The translations under genes were made by a program, and so were the position numbers. Positions 54,501 to 63,840 of a stretch of DNA of 64,000 bases are shown piece by piece; position 1 is the first letter of the stretch, and the number at the start of each line of letters is the position of its first letter. The DNA is taken from positions 6,125,801-6,189,800 of the forward strand of contig NC_031496.1 in NCBI RefSeq assembly GCF_000237925.1, given 5' to 3'. Source of the DNA: Schistosoma mansoni (Eukaryota > Platyhelminthes > Trematoda > Strigeidida > Schistosomatidae). The notes under the pieces are model-generated. The model was not told the origin of the DNA, ran no database searches, and saw only the letters and a list, made by a program, of their open reading frames with translations.

Positions 54501-56299
54501 CTACCCATTAATCCTTGTTTAAAATAAAGGTTTTCTACATGGCAGTAGTTTAAGCTGTGTGAGCTTCATCTAAATAGCTCACACTTCAATGTCTTCATAT
54601 TCCTAGTACAATAACTTTCCTCACATTCAGATAAACCTATAATGGTATGATGACAGCTTTTAATGTTTCACTTCCATGCTGTCGCAAGATCTCTTAAGCC
54701 TCATATCTTTTACAACTATATATGAATGTTGTAAACTGTTCATATACATTAATTTATCATTACACTTTTCTACTTTTCAGAATTTCTCTCATTGCCATGG
54801 GATGAAAAACTACTTAAGTATGCAAAATATGTTCTTGCTAAATTTATATTAAAATGATAAGTGATTAGAATGTTTATTGCATGTGAGAAGTCCCACTAAA
54901 TCAATTAGGATAGAAACGCTCAACATATCCCCCCACTGATATATATGTGTTTAACCAAAATAAGAAAACTAATGTGACTTAATATTCATTTGTTGGTGCT
55001 TACATGTATCATCCCATTGTTATTTTGGACTGTAATTGGTCAGTCTCTTGTTGGCATATGTGCATCCTATGAGAGCTGCTTCGATATTGCCTGAGTTCAC
55101 AAGCTTTATAAGCAAAGATTGATAGTGGCTAGCAGTGAAATCCAGGACGTGCATTCTGGCAATAGTTCGTGTAAATGATTATGAATGATTAATGAAATAC
55201 ATAAAAAAGATGAGGTGGTAAAGATAACAATCAACAAGTCAAATGGAACAAAATAAGTAGCTTCAAAATTTGCAAATAACACAACAACCAATTAGATATT
55301 TTACTTAATTTTGATTAGAATTCCAATAACAGTAACAGTTACTGAAAAATGTGAAGAGGAATACCACAGTAATGTCAGAGCAAAAACCAAAATAAACACC
55401 GAAAATAATAGAAATCAATGAAGAACAGGGAGAAATATATCATTTATAACCCAAATTGGTTATAGATATGTAAATGACTAACTAAGGGTGGGCAAAAACA
55501 AAACAGGTCAAGTATTCAGAAGTCTAGTTAACTTAACAGCTATATGAAAGAGATGCACGTGAATGATTAGGTTATTTAGGTCAAAAATAGTAAATCATAA
55601 TGCACATTTACAATTATTCATCTTATAAACCTCATATTCGTTTTTTTTATATGATTAGATAAGTTAATTCATGATGTTCATTTCCACTACAGTTACGTGG
55701 TTCACAATTCAGTTGCTAATAACTAGCGTTTCATCACTACTTCAATCATCAAATTATAATATCAGCTGTACACACTGACTCCATCCTACGAATATAAATG
55801 TGATTTAACGTACAATTATACTATCCAACTCATTTAGACATATTCAAGTCACGTTACGTAAACTCTCCTCATTCCATCATGCACACTTACAATAAATAGA
55901 GAGTTTTTTAACAATTTGGAAACAACATCAAGTCGAACTCAAATGAATCATTCCACAATAATTAGGTAACAAGTGTATCGGAGTCACTACTTATGTAACA
56001 GGAATATTCATGGCAAAACTATTTAGACATGATTTACTTTGAACATATGTCATTTGTTCTTGCACTTCATTTAATTTACTTCATGTTATTTCACATATTA
56101 ATTCACTAGATATGGAACTGACTTCAGTCGAATAGACCAGTTAATTCACAGAAATTCTCTAGATGCATGGTCAAAGGAAGATTCACTTCTATCAGAAGAA
56201 TATATCAAATTCATGAATGAAAATAGTTTAGCATTAAAACAGTTGGGTTATCTTACCGATGAAATCCCACCGAATTATGCAACAATTTGCAACAACTAA
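48505..56299 (+). CDS. TPST-like (tyrosylprotein sulfotransferase family) gene T2
   Basis: Visible exons 48505-48720, 51466-51799, 53057-53232, 54781-54817 (37 nt) and 56110-56299, all GT-AG with compatible phases (1, 2, 1, 2). Exon 1 shown encodes a membrane anchor ([17 protein letters not shown]) and [14 protein letters not shown]. Exon 2 reads [20 protein letters not shown] and ends [14 protein letters not shown]. Exon 3 carries [20 protein letters not shown], matching the TPST segment around KKCMLVHYEQLVLHP, plus N-glycosylation motifs. The last exon ends [13 protein letters not shown]. No ATG lies in the first visible exon, so a further 5' exon is missing. Compared with T1, the P-loop region is HTNTGTE and the glutamate expected after the CG motif is absent (CRPK). 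The 37-nt exon is shorter than its 76-nt T1 counterpart because an earlier GTATGC donor must be used; beyond it the reading frame soon meets stops. T2 may therefore be a diverged or non-catalytic paralogue. Confidence 0.78.
49815..50340 (-). mobile_element. RTE-type LINE fragment, 5'-truncated
   Basis: Nearly the same sequence as the 3' part of 38245-40725 (CTCCAACCAACCTTGTCCTG, CACCAGCTGGAAGACGGTTT). Lies in a T2 intron, opposite to T2. Similarity between the two fragments is high, so this family was active not very long ago. Confidence 0.75.
50350..50690 (+). repeat. Unclassified repeat R3, copy 4
   Basis: TTGTGAACGAGAACACAAGT start, GGGGACAATCGAATGTATTT, CAGTAGTACACACCGCAATA end. Directly follows the RTE fragment. 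Confidence 0.65.
50768..50890 (-). mobile_element. HHR-SINE2 tail fragment
   Basis: TATCAGAAGGGG end, TTGAAGCTAGACCACCAGGG and part of the ribozyme; truncated after TTTCGTCCTA. Confidence 0.72.
51870..52015 (-). mobile_element. Sm-alpha-like SINE, tail only
   Basis: Complete minus-oriented tail (TAGTATTGTTTGTTTGAATC to AAGCATCTCCGCTTAC); the hammerhead and head are absent. Confidence 0.75.
52413..52780 (-). mobile_element. HHR-SINE2, full-length copy in T2 intron
   Basis: The most regular minus-oriented copy. It runs from the 5' region with CTCTCTAGTGACTGACTTC and GTGGAGTTCGAC, through AAGTTAGACATTAACACTGT, A-box-like GGCTCAGTGGTCTATCGG, B box GGGTTCGAATCTCGCG (minus of 52535-52544) and the intact ribozyme, to the tail TTCAATTGACTCACGC. 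Confidence 0.85.
52466..52511 (-). ncRNA. Hammerhead ribozyme (HHR-SINE2 type), complete
   Basis: Minus strand: helix I GCACTG pairs perfectly with CAGTGC at the other end. Core CTGAGGA, stem II GTCCC-ATAAT-GGGAC (5 bp), GAAAC, stem III from the GGCC palindrome, cleavage triplet GTC. Fits the type I hammerhead consensus (CUGANGA...GAAA...NUH). Confidence 0.75.
52789..52918. mobile_element. HHR-SINE2 minimal fold-back
   Basis: Two arms of about 50 nt (CAGAAGGGGTTTTCGGAGAT versus its inverse) around AGCTTCCAGGTTTTCAATGG. Only family ends and a scrap of tail remain, resembling a MITE. Confidence 0.75.
52921..53030 (-). repeat. Repeat R6, minus copy (empty-site paralogue)
   Basis: Matches both flanks of the Sm-alpha insertion at 47077-47326 without the insertion, and so acts as a pre-integration reference. 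Ends just before T2 exon 53057-53232. Confidence 0.72.
53397..53686. mobile_element. HHR-SINE2 fold-back copy, old
   Basis: Minus-oriented ribozyme, B box and 5' region, closed by a plus-oriented CATGAATTCAACCATTAAAT tail. It directly abuts the full-length plus copy that follows. Confidence 0.7.
53688..54078 (+). mobile_element. HHR-SINE2, full-length plus copy (reference copy)
   Basis: About 390 bp. It has the 5' region (GTGACTGGCTGTATG, GTGGAGTTCAACTGAG) and GGAGTTAGACATAAACACCA, an A-box-like CGGCTCAGTGGTCTAGAGG (53859-53877) and the B box GGTTCGAATC at 53911-53920. The hammerhead follows, then the tail TCTAGCTTCAATTGACTCAC and the end CCCCTTCTGATA. Pol III-type promoter plus ribozyme plus fixed end is a complete SINE architecture. 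Confidence 0.85.
53945..53988 (+). ncRNA. Hammerhead ribozyme (HHR-SINE2 type), complete
   Basis: CACTG pairs with CAGTG (helix I). Core CTGACGA (the same core spelling as Sm-alpha), stem II GTCC-CATGATA-GGAC, GAAAC, stem III GGCGG, cleavage triplet GTC. Confidence 0.72.
55015..55162 (-). mobile_element. Sm-alpha-like SINE, tail fragment
   Basis: Minus-oriented tail and AGTGGCTAGCAGTGAAATCC; ends at the position of the ribozyme cleavage/stem III region. Confidence 0.72.
55165..56100. other. T2 intron, no feature seen
   Basis: AT-rich intronic sequence between the 37-nt exon and the last T2 exon. Confidence 0.45.
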
Positions 56300-56445
56300 A
56301 CTATTCTGAGTCAAATACGTAGTCAGTATCAAGTTGAAATATGATGTCTTGAATTTGTCACTATACCAATGCATCTGTATTTATTAGTGTGTGTATGTGT
56401 GTATTGTGTTTATGTAGAAACTGTATTTTTGTACACATTGAAACA

Positions 56446-56451
56446 ATAAAT
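56446..56451 (+). terminator. Polyadenylation signal of T2
   Basis: AATAAA about 147 nt after the T2 stop codon. Confidence 0.55.
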
Positions 56452-56943
56452 ATATGATTTCATGGAAAGAATTAGTCGTTTGACATGTTACAACACACTG
56501 TTATTCTCTAAGCTAAACAATACGTAAACTGAATTGCTTTACCGGTATTGCCACTGAGCGAAATCATTCTCCTTTTGGTGAAATAAACGGGAGACCGACA
56601 TAAATACAAAACTTTCTCTAACAATCACCCTTCAAATTTGAATGGAATAACAAACTTATAGAATGAGAATTTACAGTCATTATTAAGAATGGAAATAGAA
56701 TAAATATTTACTTCCTTTTCAATGACCACAAGATTCAGGAAACCTTCATTAAAATCATTCAGAAAATCAACATTGGAAACGAGAGGAAAAGCAGATATTA
56801 ACCTGTTTCCCATTTCAAGTTAGAATGTGATGTAAGGAAAAGTATGAGTGTGTAAAATGAAGTTGGTTAAAAGTGAATATTGTTGAGTTGGTGATCCAGG
56901 AAATCTTATAATAATTGAGTAGGAGCATATAGGTAAACACTTT

Positions 56944-57165
56944 ACAGTGAAGAAATTTCTCAGAGATTATTATTTTATGAATAGTCTCTAATGATCCATA
57001 AGCTGAAATCCAAATATTATCACTATTATGTAATAACGCAACTAAACACTTCAGTTATGATGAATAACAAAAGATTACATCAATCACCCCACACATAGAA
57101 CAAAGAATTGTGAAAACGATTCCAAAGGAACAAGATTGATGCTGTCGAAGAGACGTAATATGGGA
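56944..57165 (+). repeat. Inverted repeat, left arm (about 222 bp, runs into gap)
   Basis: Reading the reverse complement against 60981-61202, I find no difference over the whole length (both contain GATTGATGCTGTCGAAGAGA and its inverse). The arm may continue into the gap. Confidence 0.85.
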
Positions 57166-57365
57166 NNNNNNNNNNNNNNNNNNNNNNNNNNNNNNNNNNN
57201 NNNNNNNNNNNNNNNNNNNNNNNNNNNNNNNNNNNNNNNNNNNNNNNNNNNNNNNNNNNNNNNNNNNNNNNNNNNNNNNNNNNNNNNNNNNNNNNNNNNN
57301 NNNNNNNNNNNNNNNNNNNNNNNNNNNNNNNNNNNNNNNNNNNNNNNNNNNNNNNNNNNNNNNNN
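57166..57365. other. Assembly gap (200 N)
   Basis: Exactly 200 N directly at the inner end of the left inverted-repeat arm. Confidence 0.98.
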
Positions 57366-57425
57366 CGTCCTTGAACATGTCGCTAAATATACTGGATCAC
57401 AAGAGGTCGATAGTCCACATTACTG
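57366..57425 (+). repeat. Second inverted pair, left member
   Basis: CGTCCTTGAACATGTCGCTA AATATACTGGATCACAA is found inverted at 59010-59068. This is a further inverted relation inside the first one. Confidence 0.7.
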
Positions 57426-57697
57426 CTTATGAGTGAAAAACGATGAAACTTGAGAATATATAAATATATATTTAAAATAATCGTGTACATAATCGTACTG
57501 TAACCATAACAGCTTGTGTTCTACCAGTTGCTAAAATTTCAAGTCAAAATGTTGTTTAAGAGAGCTGCCATGTTGTGATAAAATGATGAAATAAATAAAG
57601 AGTTGGGTATTCTAGGAAAACACCTCACAAAAATTGGGTACCAAAAGAAATTTATTGCAAAAAGAAAGAAAATGATTTTAGAGATGATAAACAACTA

Positions 57698-57890
57698 ATG
57701 TTTGCAGAAAAACATTTCTTCCTCCGTCCTCCGTTCAAGGGAGATGAGATTTCACTAAGAATCGAGGCAGTATTGAAGAGAAGTGTTAATGTTACTTATA
57801 TAGTTTCACTGCACAACACAAGATGTTCGTTATACCACTCAAAGGTAGATCGAAACCAGTCCAAAGTCAACTCTAATTACTGATATACCT
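57698..57890 (+). mobile_element. Penelope-like element fragment (linker before GIY-YIG)
   Basis: Translation FFLRPPFKGDEISLRIEAVL followed by VPLKGRSKP-like words in another frame resembles the segment between the reverse transcriptase and GIY-YIG domains of Penelope-like elements (LPFKGDxxS...). Broken fragment. Confidence 0.5.
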
Positions 57891-58381
57891 CAGGTAGCAA
57901 GTATACAGGATTGACCAAAAAATAGATTCTACTATGTTTCTGAACAAATTTCTAGGAACCTATAATTAAAAGAGAGAAAAGTCATCACAAGTTCGAATTC
58001 AAGACATCCCTTGGTTAATGGATATGAAAAGGATTTAGGGTAAATAATTAAAAATAACTGACGGACAAAAACATCTATCTTACTCCGTTTTTCAGAGGCG
58101 ACTGACATCCAATGATTCCGACCTGATCGATTTAAACAGAAGAAAAGTGTGACCAGCCCACCTCTGATATGATGACAAATGTTTATTAAATAGTCCTTAA
58201 TAATTTTTTAACGCTTTCCCTACTCTTTTTCGCTTTCTCATAACTGTCTCCTACATAACTATATTGCTTTTTATATATTCATTTTATTTGTAAACATCTC
58301 GAGTGATTACAAAATGCTCATTGATTTCATTGCTTTGTTTATTTTGATTATAAATCCTAATAAGTAAAACACAGATTCTAC

Positions 58382-58690
58382 TCAACATATCTGAATTAGT
58401 TCTGGTTTGAGCTCGTGGATGGTAAGAGCTTCGGCTATTTTTAGGACTTTGATACGAAGAAATATAGGTAGATTTGAATGAATCATATAAACAACCTTAA
58501 AATCAGACTGTGGATCCGTAGAGTGATTACAGTCGATTAGTTGTTCAAGTATAGAACTCTTAACTGCTTTCTTTTCACCCTTGCAGAACCAAACTGGGAT
58601 ATGTTCTCGTATCCAAGTTGAAAGTGAGTACTGGCTACGGCCGATGTACCTTGCTCCACAAGAGCAATACAATTTATGTCCTGCTCCTAG
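58382..58690 (-). mobile_element. Penelope-like element fragment (GIY-YIG domain)
   Basis: The minus-strand translation contains CSCGARYIGRSQYSLSTWIR, SSILEQLIDCNHSTD and EALTIHELKPELIQ, in the order of the Penelope-like GIY-YIG endonuclease. About 96 codons are open; the reverse transcriptase is not attached. Confidence 0.72.
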
Positions 58691-59009
58691 ACTTCTTCAA
58701 ATTAGATTATGTTCCGAAAATTGATCGAAAATCCACAAACTACGATATGTTAAACATTTGTTGAACAAATATCATTACTTATCATTTGAAGTTGTATTCA
58801 ACTGATGTGAAGCCCTAAAACGGAGTGCATTCATTTTACTCTACAAAACCTGTCATTTTTTTCCCTGTTCCAATTTATCACGAGGTCTGGTTGCATGAAA
58901 TTTTAGATGGTTCTGTTTGTCGGCTTACCAATGGAAACTAAGATTTTTTAATATCACCTTAATTAAGTAATTCAAAGAAGAGAAATTTCTTGAAATTTGT
59001 TGAACGGTA

Positions 59010-59068
59010 ATGTGGTTTATAGACCTTTTGTGATCCAGTATATTTAGCGACATGTTCAAGGACGAAAG
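59010..59068 (-). repeat. Second inverted pair, right member
   Basis: Inverse of 57366-57425 with a few changes. Confidence 0.7.
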
Positions 59069-59157
59069 TTTTTGTTTCAACACTAAAACTTTGATGGTTG
59101 TGAACGGGTCTTCTGTCAAAAACATTTCTAAAATACTTCACTAAACAATGTGTAATG

Positions 59158-59300
59158 TAAATTCATTTAGTATTATTTGTTTGAATCTTCCCATCGATGT
59201 ATGAGGACTGCAACTGGTCAGTCTCTAATTGGCATTTGTGCATACTGTGCGTATTACCTCGATATAGCCTTAATTCACAAGCATGGTAAGCAAAGACGTG
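59158..59300 (-). mobile_element. Sm-alpha-like SINE, tail only
   Basis: Minus-oriented tail, closely similar to 51870-52015; it ends before the hammerhead. Confidence 0.75.
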
Positions 59301-59684
59301 TAATGTGTTAAATTACACTCTGCAATAGTGTTGAACGAAACTCAACCAACTGATCACACACACAATGGTCTGGTCTGAAGAAACCGTAGACACTATCTGA
59401 ACATCAAATATTCAGCATAACATACTGACACCGAAAATTCTTTCAGCACGCTTTACCATGACGATCTCTATTCAGAACAAAAGACTGAACTCACCCGTGG
59501 AAAAGCAATAGAAAATCATTGTAGGGTGACAAAATATTTTCAATTGTCAAATCGATTCATCAGAATGACAACCATGTTTTCCAATAAATCTTTTCAGATA
59601 TTTTGATCAAAAATGCTCAATTCCACCTTTCATACACCAACATTAGTTGGCTCGATTTACCATCGATTTGGTGTGTCCATATGA

Positions 59685-59702
59685 TATAAATGTAGATATA
59701 AA
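59685..59702 (+). promoter_or_regulatory. Double TATA box of acidic secreted-protein gene
   Basis: TATAAA occurs at 59685-59690 and 59697-59702, about 70-85 nt upstream of the preferred ATG at 59771, a normal TATA-leader-ATG layout for a single-exon gene. Confidence 0.5.
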
Positions 59703-59770
59703 TATGCTTATGCGTAGTAGTGAAATCATTCTGTTTACAGTTAACTTTCAATCTGTTCAACTGTTCTATC

Positions 59771-60064
59771 ATGTTCCTCAAGTTGACAATGTTTCTACTC
59801 TGCATGACTGTGTTATATGATGATGTTCGTGCTGCTGCTGCAAATGACACTAATGCCACCACAGTTGAAAAGGGTGAGGATGTGAAGGTTGATAAACCAG
59901 TGAAGAATGTAGATGAAGAGAATGATGATGATGGTGATAAGGATGAGGATGAGGAGGACGATCATATGAATAAGTCGGCGGGCAAAAAGAATGAAAAGAA
60001 AACGGAGGATGTGAAAGTGGTGGATGAGCCAGTTGTAGACGATGTGAACATTACGACAAAATGA
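59771..60064 (+). CDS. Small acidic secreted protein (97 aa, single exon), family not recognised
   Basis: The reading frame from ATG 59771 to TGA 60062-60064 is uninterrupted, with TATA boxes before and AATAAA after. Residues 1-22 form a signal peptide (MFLKLTMFLLCMTVLYDDVR, then Ala-rich). The mature part is strongly charged: an Asp/Glu block (EENDDDGDKDEDEEDD), a Lys-rich patch (KKNEKK) and N-glycosylation motifs (NDT, NAT, NIT). A motif occurs twice, EDVKVDKPVKNVDEE and EDVKVVDEPVVDDVN, pointing to an internal duplication on either side of the acidic block. An upstream in-frame ATG at 59720 would add 17 residues, but the hydrophobic core and TATA distance favour 59771. There is no Cys in the mature part. 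A role as a secreted, possibly ion-binding or host-directed protein is inference only. Confidence 0.7.
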   Translation: MFLKLTMFLLCMTVLYDDVRAAAANDTNATTVEKGEDVKVDKPVKNVDEENDDDGDKDEDEEDDHMNKSAGKKNEKKTEDVKVVDEPVVDDVNITTK

Positions 60065-60172
60065 TGTTGAGATGAGTGTTATGTGACGAACCATGATTGC
60101 ATTTTAGGTTCTGTAATACTTCTATACTGATTCAGTTATTTATGACTAAATCTAAGTGTTTTTACCCCATTC

Positions 60173-60178
60173 AATAAA
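60173..60178 (+). terminator. Polyadenylation signal of acidic secreted-protein gene
   Basis: AATAAA 108 nt after the stop codon. Confidence 0.6.
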
Positions 60179-60179
60179 T

Positions 60180-60980
60180 ATACGTATACTGTTACTCGCA
60201 TTGTTTTATCTACTTGATGTGGATTTAGTAAATAAAACGATTGTTTCATTGAATATTCTGGTGTTGAAATCATATCTGGATATGATTTTCAGGTTCAGAG
60301 TTGTAATCGGTTAGACTGTTTGAATTCATTTCGTAGATGGATATTTTGTGAGAAACATACTCGACGTTGTTTGATTTTATTCGCTTTTGAATTGTTGATA
60401 TCCATCTTGTAATGTTTGGATGAAATCGCAACAGAATATTGTAGAGTGTATGTTGTGTATATTCTTTTAGAGTTATTGTGTAATTTGTTTGGTCTACATT
60501 AGTTCGTATCATATTTGACATTGTAGACGGGAGACATTTTCGGAGGGTTAGTGTTTCATTGAAGACAATTTAATTGGTATTTGAGCGGTTTGTTTGTCAT
60601 CAGGTATTGTGATTTTATTACTAATTGGGAGACCATTTGACTTTTATAATATTTTACGTGAGTCGATTTATTTTTTACTACTGTATATTAATTCGTGCAC
60701 GAAATATTTAAACCTACTTTTGATTTCATTTGAAATCGTCTATACTGTATTATGTACACTATGATAACCTTTCACGTGAGGAACGTATCGAAACACATTT
60801 TGTAACAGGTCACTAAGTTGACGATTTTAAATGTTGAGTGTGGTCGTTTCTGCATGCCATGCATTAATTCCATCAATCTTATTTGTCCGTACCCTATCAA
60901 TCTCCACGAATCACTAGTGTAAGGGAAGCGAATGAATACTAACTATTCCAGTGTTCATTATCACAACATCAAATTCGTTT
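60180..60980. other. No gene seen
   Basis: Spacer between the acidic-protein gene and the right inverted-repeat arm; no supported exon. Confidence 0.4.
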
Positions 60981-61202
60981 TCCCATATTACGTCTCTTCG
61001 ACAGCATCAATCTTGTTCCTTTGGAATCGTTTTCACAATTCTTTGTTCTATGTGTGGGGTGATTGATGTAATCTTTTGTTATTCATCATAACTGAAGTGT
61101 TTAGTTGCGTTATTACATAATAGTGATAATATTTGGATTTCAGCTTATGGATCATTAGAGACTATTCATAAAATAATAATCTCTGAGAAATTTCTTCACT
61201 GT
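60981..61202 (-). repeat. Inverted repeat, right arm
   Basis: Inverse of 56944-57165, apparently without differences. The match stops at CTTCACTGT, and the flanks differ outside. Confidence 0.85.
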
Positions 61203-61482
61203 GAAACGTTATTTAATAACTGCAGATTTGTAAACTACGTAAGTGTATTTAGTTGAACTGAACGTCATTAAATAATTTATCTAATCACGTAGAAGAACAA
61301 ATGTTGGTTTTGACATGTGAGTAAATGTAAATATGACTTTGCTTTTTTGTTGCATTTTGTGCTTGTTACCAATATGACTTCGTTTTTCTTTCCTTAGCAT
61401 CATAATGTATTTAGTGTGTATCATATTTCTTTTTTTTCTAAAACTAAATTGACTTTATATATATATTTTTTCAGTCAATGTT

Positions 61483-61748
61483 TTATTAGTTGAATTCATG
61501 AGTCGAATAAATCTAGACTACCATGAAAAACCTGGAAGCCCTGTACGGTATTTTCTTCCCATAATGGATCCTGTGTTCGCATCCCTTTGGTGCGAGATCT
61601 TGGGTGCGCACTGCTGAGGAGTCCCACACTAGGCCGAAACGATCATTCAGTGGTTCCAGGTTCTCTATTATTGTCCAGCCATAATCGACTCTTGAATTCT
61701 ACCATTAAATTACTGCCATCTTCACAAATCCCACTTTTTGATAATTTG
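61483..61748. mobile_element. HHR-SINE2 fold-back copy, old
   Basis: A minus-oriented tail and ribozyme remnant turn into plus-oriented GGTGCGCACTGCTGAGGAGT, then GGCCGAAACGAT and tail. The helix I strand GCACTG survives; the partner is CAGTGG. Confidence 0.72.
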
Positions 61749-61749
61749 A

Positions 61750-62670
61750 ATTTTCCTTATATTTTTATTCTGGATTTTATCGGTTTAACCATTATTTTTA
61801 TTTGGGACATTTTTTGTTCAATGACCGAATAATTTTCAATATCTTGTTCGAAAACTTGTATAGGCATAATCACCAACGGTTTCGTTTAGTGGTTATCAAT
61901 TTTTTTTTTATTTAATGATATGGCTTATATCTTTTCCTTTTTATTGAGGTACTTTTTTCTGCGGCTGGATGAATTCGAATATCTTCATATACTCTTAAAT
62001 ATTCACGATGTAGACTTGGCTCTATGATTGTTTCAATGTTGTCCATGAGGGGTTTTCTAAAGATATTAATCAGTTTATTTCTGGCATATGACCAAATAAT
62101 TATATATATTTATTAGATATTATTCTTCTGTGATTGAATTTTATTAGGACAAATCAGTCGTCTGTTTCATCGTTGTACTATACTCTCTTCAACCTTGCCA
62201 GGGATTTTACTCAAGGGTATCTGTAGCATGGCAAAATAGTAAAAGCTGTCTCTTCGGTTAGAAAAAATCTTGGCGAATCTACCGTATTTGTTTTATCAAA
62301 TCTCGACAGCTAATTCTCAAAGTATGCACAGCCCATTGAGATCGGTTTTAATGATTAATATTAATACACAGATAAATGTTTAAAATTCTGTTCTTTATGC
62401 TACAGATTCCTGGTATAGATTGAAAGGTAACCTTAATCACTACGATGAAATAAGTCCTCGTAACAGTCTTCGTTGAGTCATAACTATTACGCATATGACT
62501 GGTATGTTCCACTACAATTTTTGAGATCAATTCAAATCTTATTGTGAAACTATGAACATTGATAAAAATGATACATTCACTTAAGACACAATAATCAAAC
62601 AGAGCTGATAAATATACATAAGCTTATACGATGACAGCAACATATATAATACAGGAGATTTACTAGAGTT
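61750..62670. other. No gene seen
   Basis: AT-rich; no recognised feature. Confidence 0.4.
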
Positions 62671-62677
62671 ACTTCTT

Positions 62678-62990
62678 GTGTAATGAACAAGACACGTATG
62701 GTGGACAATCGGATGTATTTAAGCAAAAATTACAGACTATCTCACTAAATTCTGAAAACCATACAATGAACAGTTAATTTGCAAAATAACAATCAATTAA
62801 GTCAATCTTCACTGTTCCTGCTGTTAATATCAATCCATCTCTAATTTCATTGTTCATGCATTTTCCTACCAATCGCGCTTCATTTCAGTTCTTTCCTTAT
62901 CGGTTTTCTGCCAAAATACATTCTATGTCTGACCATCACCTTATATTACTTATATGGATATAAGTAGACCACAGCACACTTGTAACATAC
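62678..62990 (+). repeat. Unclassified repeat R3, copy 5
   Basis: GTAATGAACAAGACACGTAT start, GGACAATCGGATGTATTTAA and TTACTTATATGGATATAAGT end. Most similar to the copy at 15000-15265. Confidence 0.65.
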
Positions 62991-63224
62991 AGTTAAAAGC
63001 TATCATACTGTGATATCATAACTAGTGATAGACAGAGAGCCATATGTGAAATAATCTGAGTTCAGAAGTCGTTCAAAATAATTTTCCATCAATGTTATGT
63101 AATTTGTCGGTAGTTGACCGGTAACGATCTATCAGAAAAACAACAAGTAATTATGACAGAAAATTTATAAATGCTAAACTGATTTATTATCAGTAAAATA
63201 TAGAAAAATGAAGAATATACCAAT

Positions 63225-63450
63225 CGTGGATTGGTTGAAGTTAGACATTAACACCACCGGATGCCGGCTCAGTAGTCTGTCGGTTAAGTGCTCTGGCCCG
63301 AGACTGGCAGGTCCCGGGTTCGAATTTCGCAAGTGCGGGATCGTGGATGCACACTGCTGAGGAGTCCCATAATAGGACGAAACGGCCGTCTAGTGCTTCC
63401 AGGTTTTCCGTTGTGGTCTAGCTTCAACTGACTCATGATTTCAACTATGA
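63225..63450 (+). mobile_element. HHR-SINE2, tRNA-like head and intact ribozyme
   Basis: CGTGGATTGGTTGAAGTTAG start, A-box-like CGGCTCAGTAGTCTGTCGG, B box GGGTTCGAATTTCGC, ribozyme and tail to CATGATTTCAACTATGA. Confidence 0.85.
63352..63395 (+). ncRNA. Hammerhead ribozyme (HHR-SINE2 type), complete
   Basis: CACTG pairs with TAGTG (one G-U). Core CTGAGGA, stem II GTCC-CATAATA-GGAC, GAAAC, GGCC palindromic stem III, GTC cleavage triplet. Confidence 0.74.
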
Positions 63451-63578
63451 AAAAATTGTTTTCGTCAAATATTTACCAATATTATTGGATATTTTATTTT
63501 CTGAAGGTTTGCAAAATTTCATTATTTAGTGTGATGTATTAATCCTCATAATGAGATTTTAGTTTGTGAACGATCATT

Positions 63579-63840
63579 GAGCGATGCCAAAGAATAACCT
63601 TGAGAGTGTTCACCTATTAACCAGGACTAAATGAGGGTTTGTGAACCAATGTGAGGGATTAGAATTATGATTTACAATTGATGATTAAAGTTAAGAATTA
63701 GATTTCGGGTTTTCATCACGAACTGACATTGGTTAAAATGCTAAAACTCTATTTAGCCAAATGGATGAATGAATTTCATACTGAAACTCGAGACCTATTA
63801 TCTTATATCTGATTGGTTCATCCATAAATTATAGTCTCAC
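63579..63840 (+). repeat. Dispersed repeat R5, copy 2
   Basis: Partner of 23357-23598 in the same orientation, with an extra short segment in the middle. Confidence 0.65.

Noticed and set aside
59813-60094. Minus-strand hydrophobic ORF of 93 codons
   Set aside because: Complement of the Asp/Lys-rich coding sequence of the acidic protein, which automatically reads as Ile/Leu-rich.
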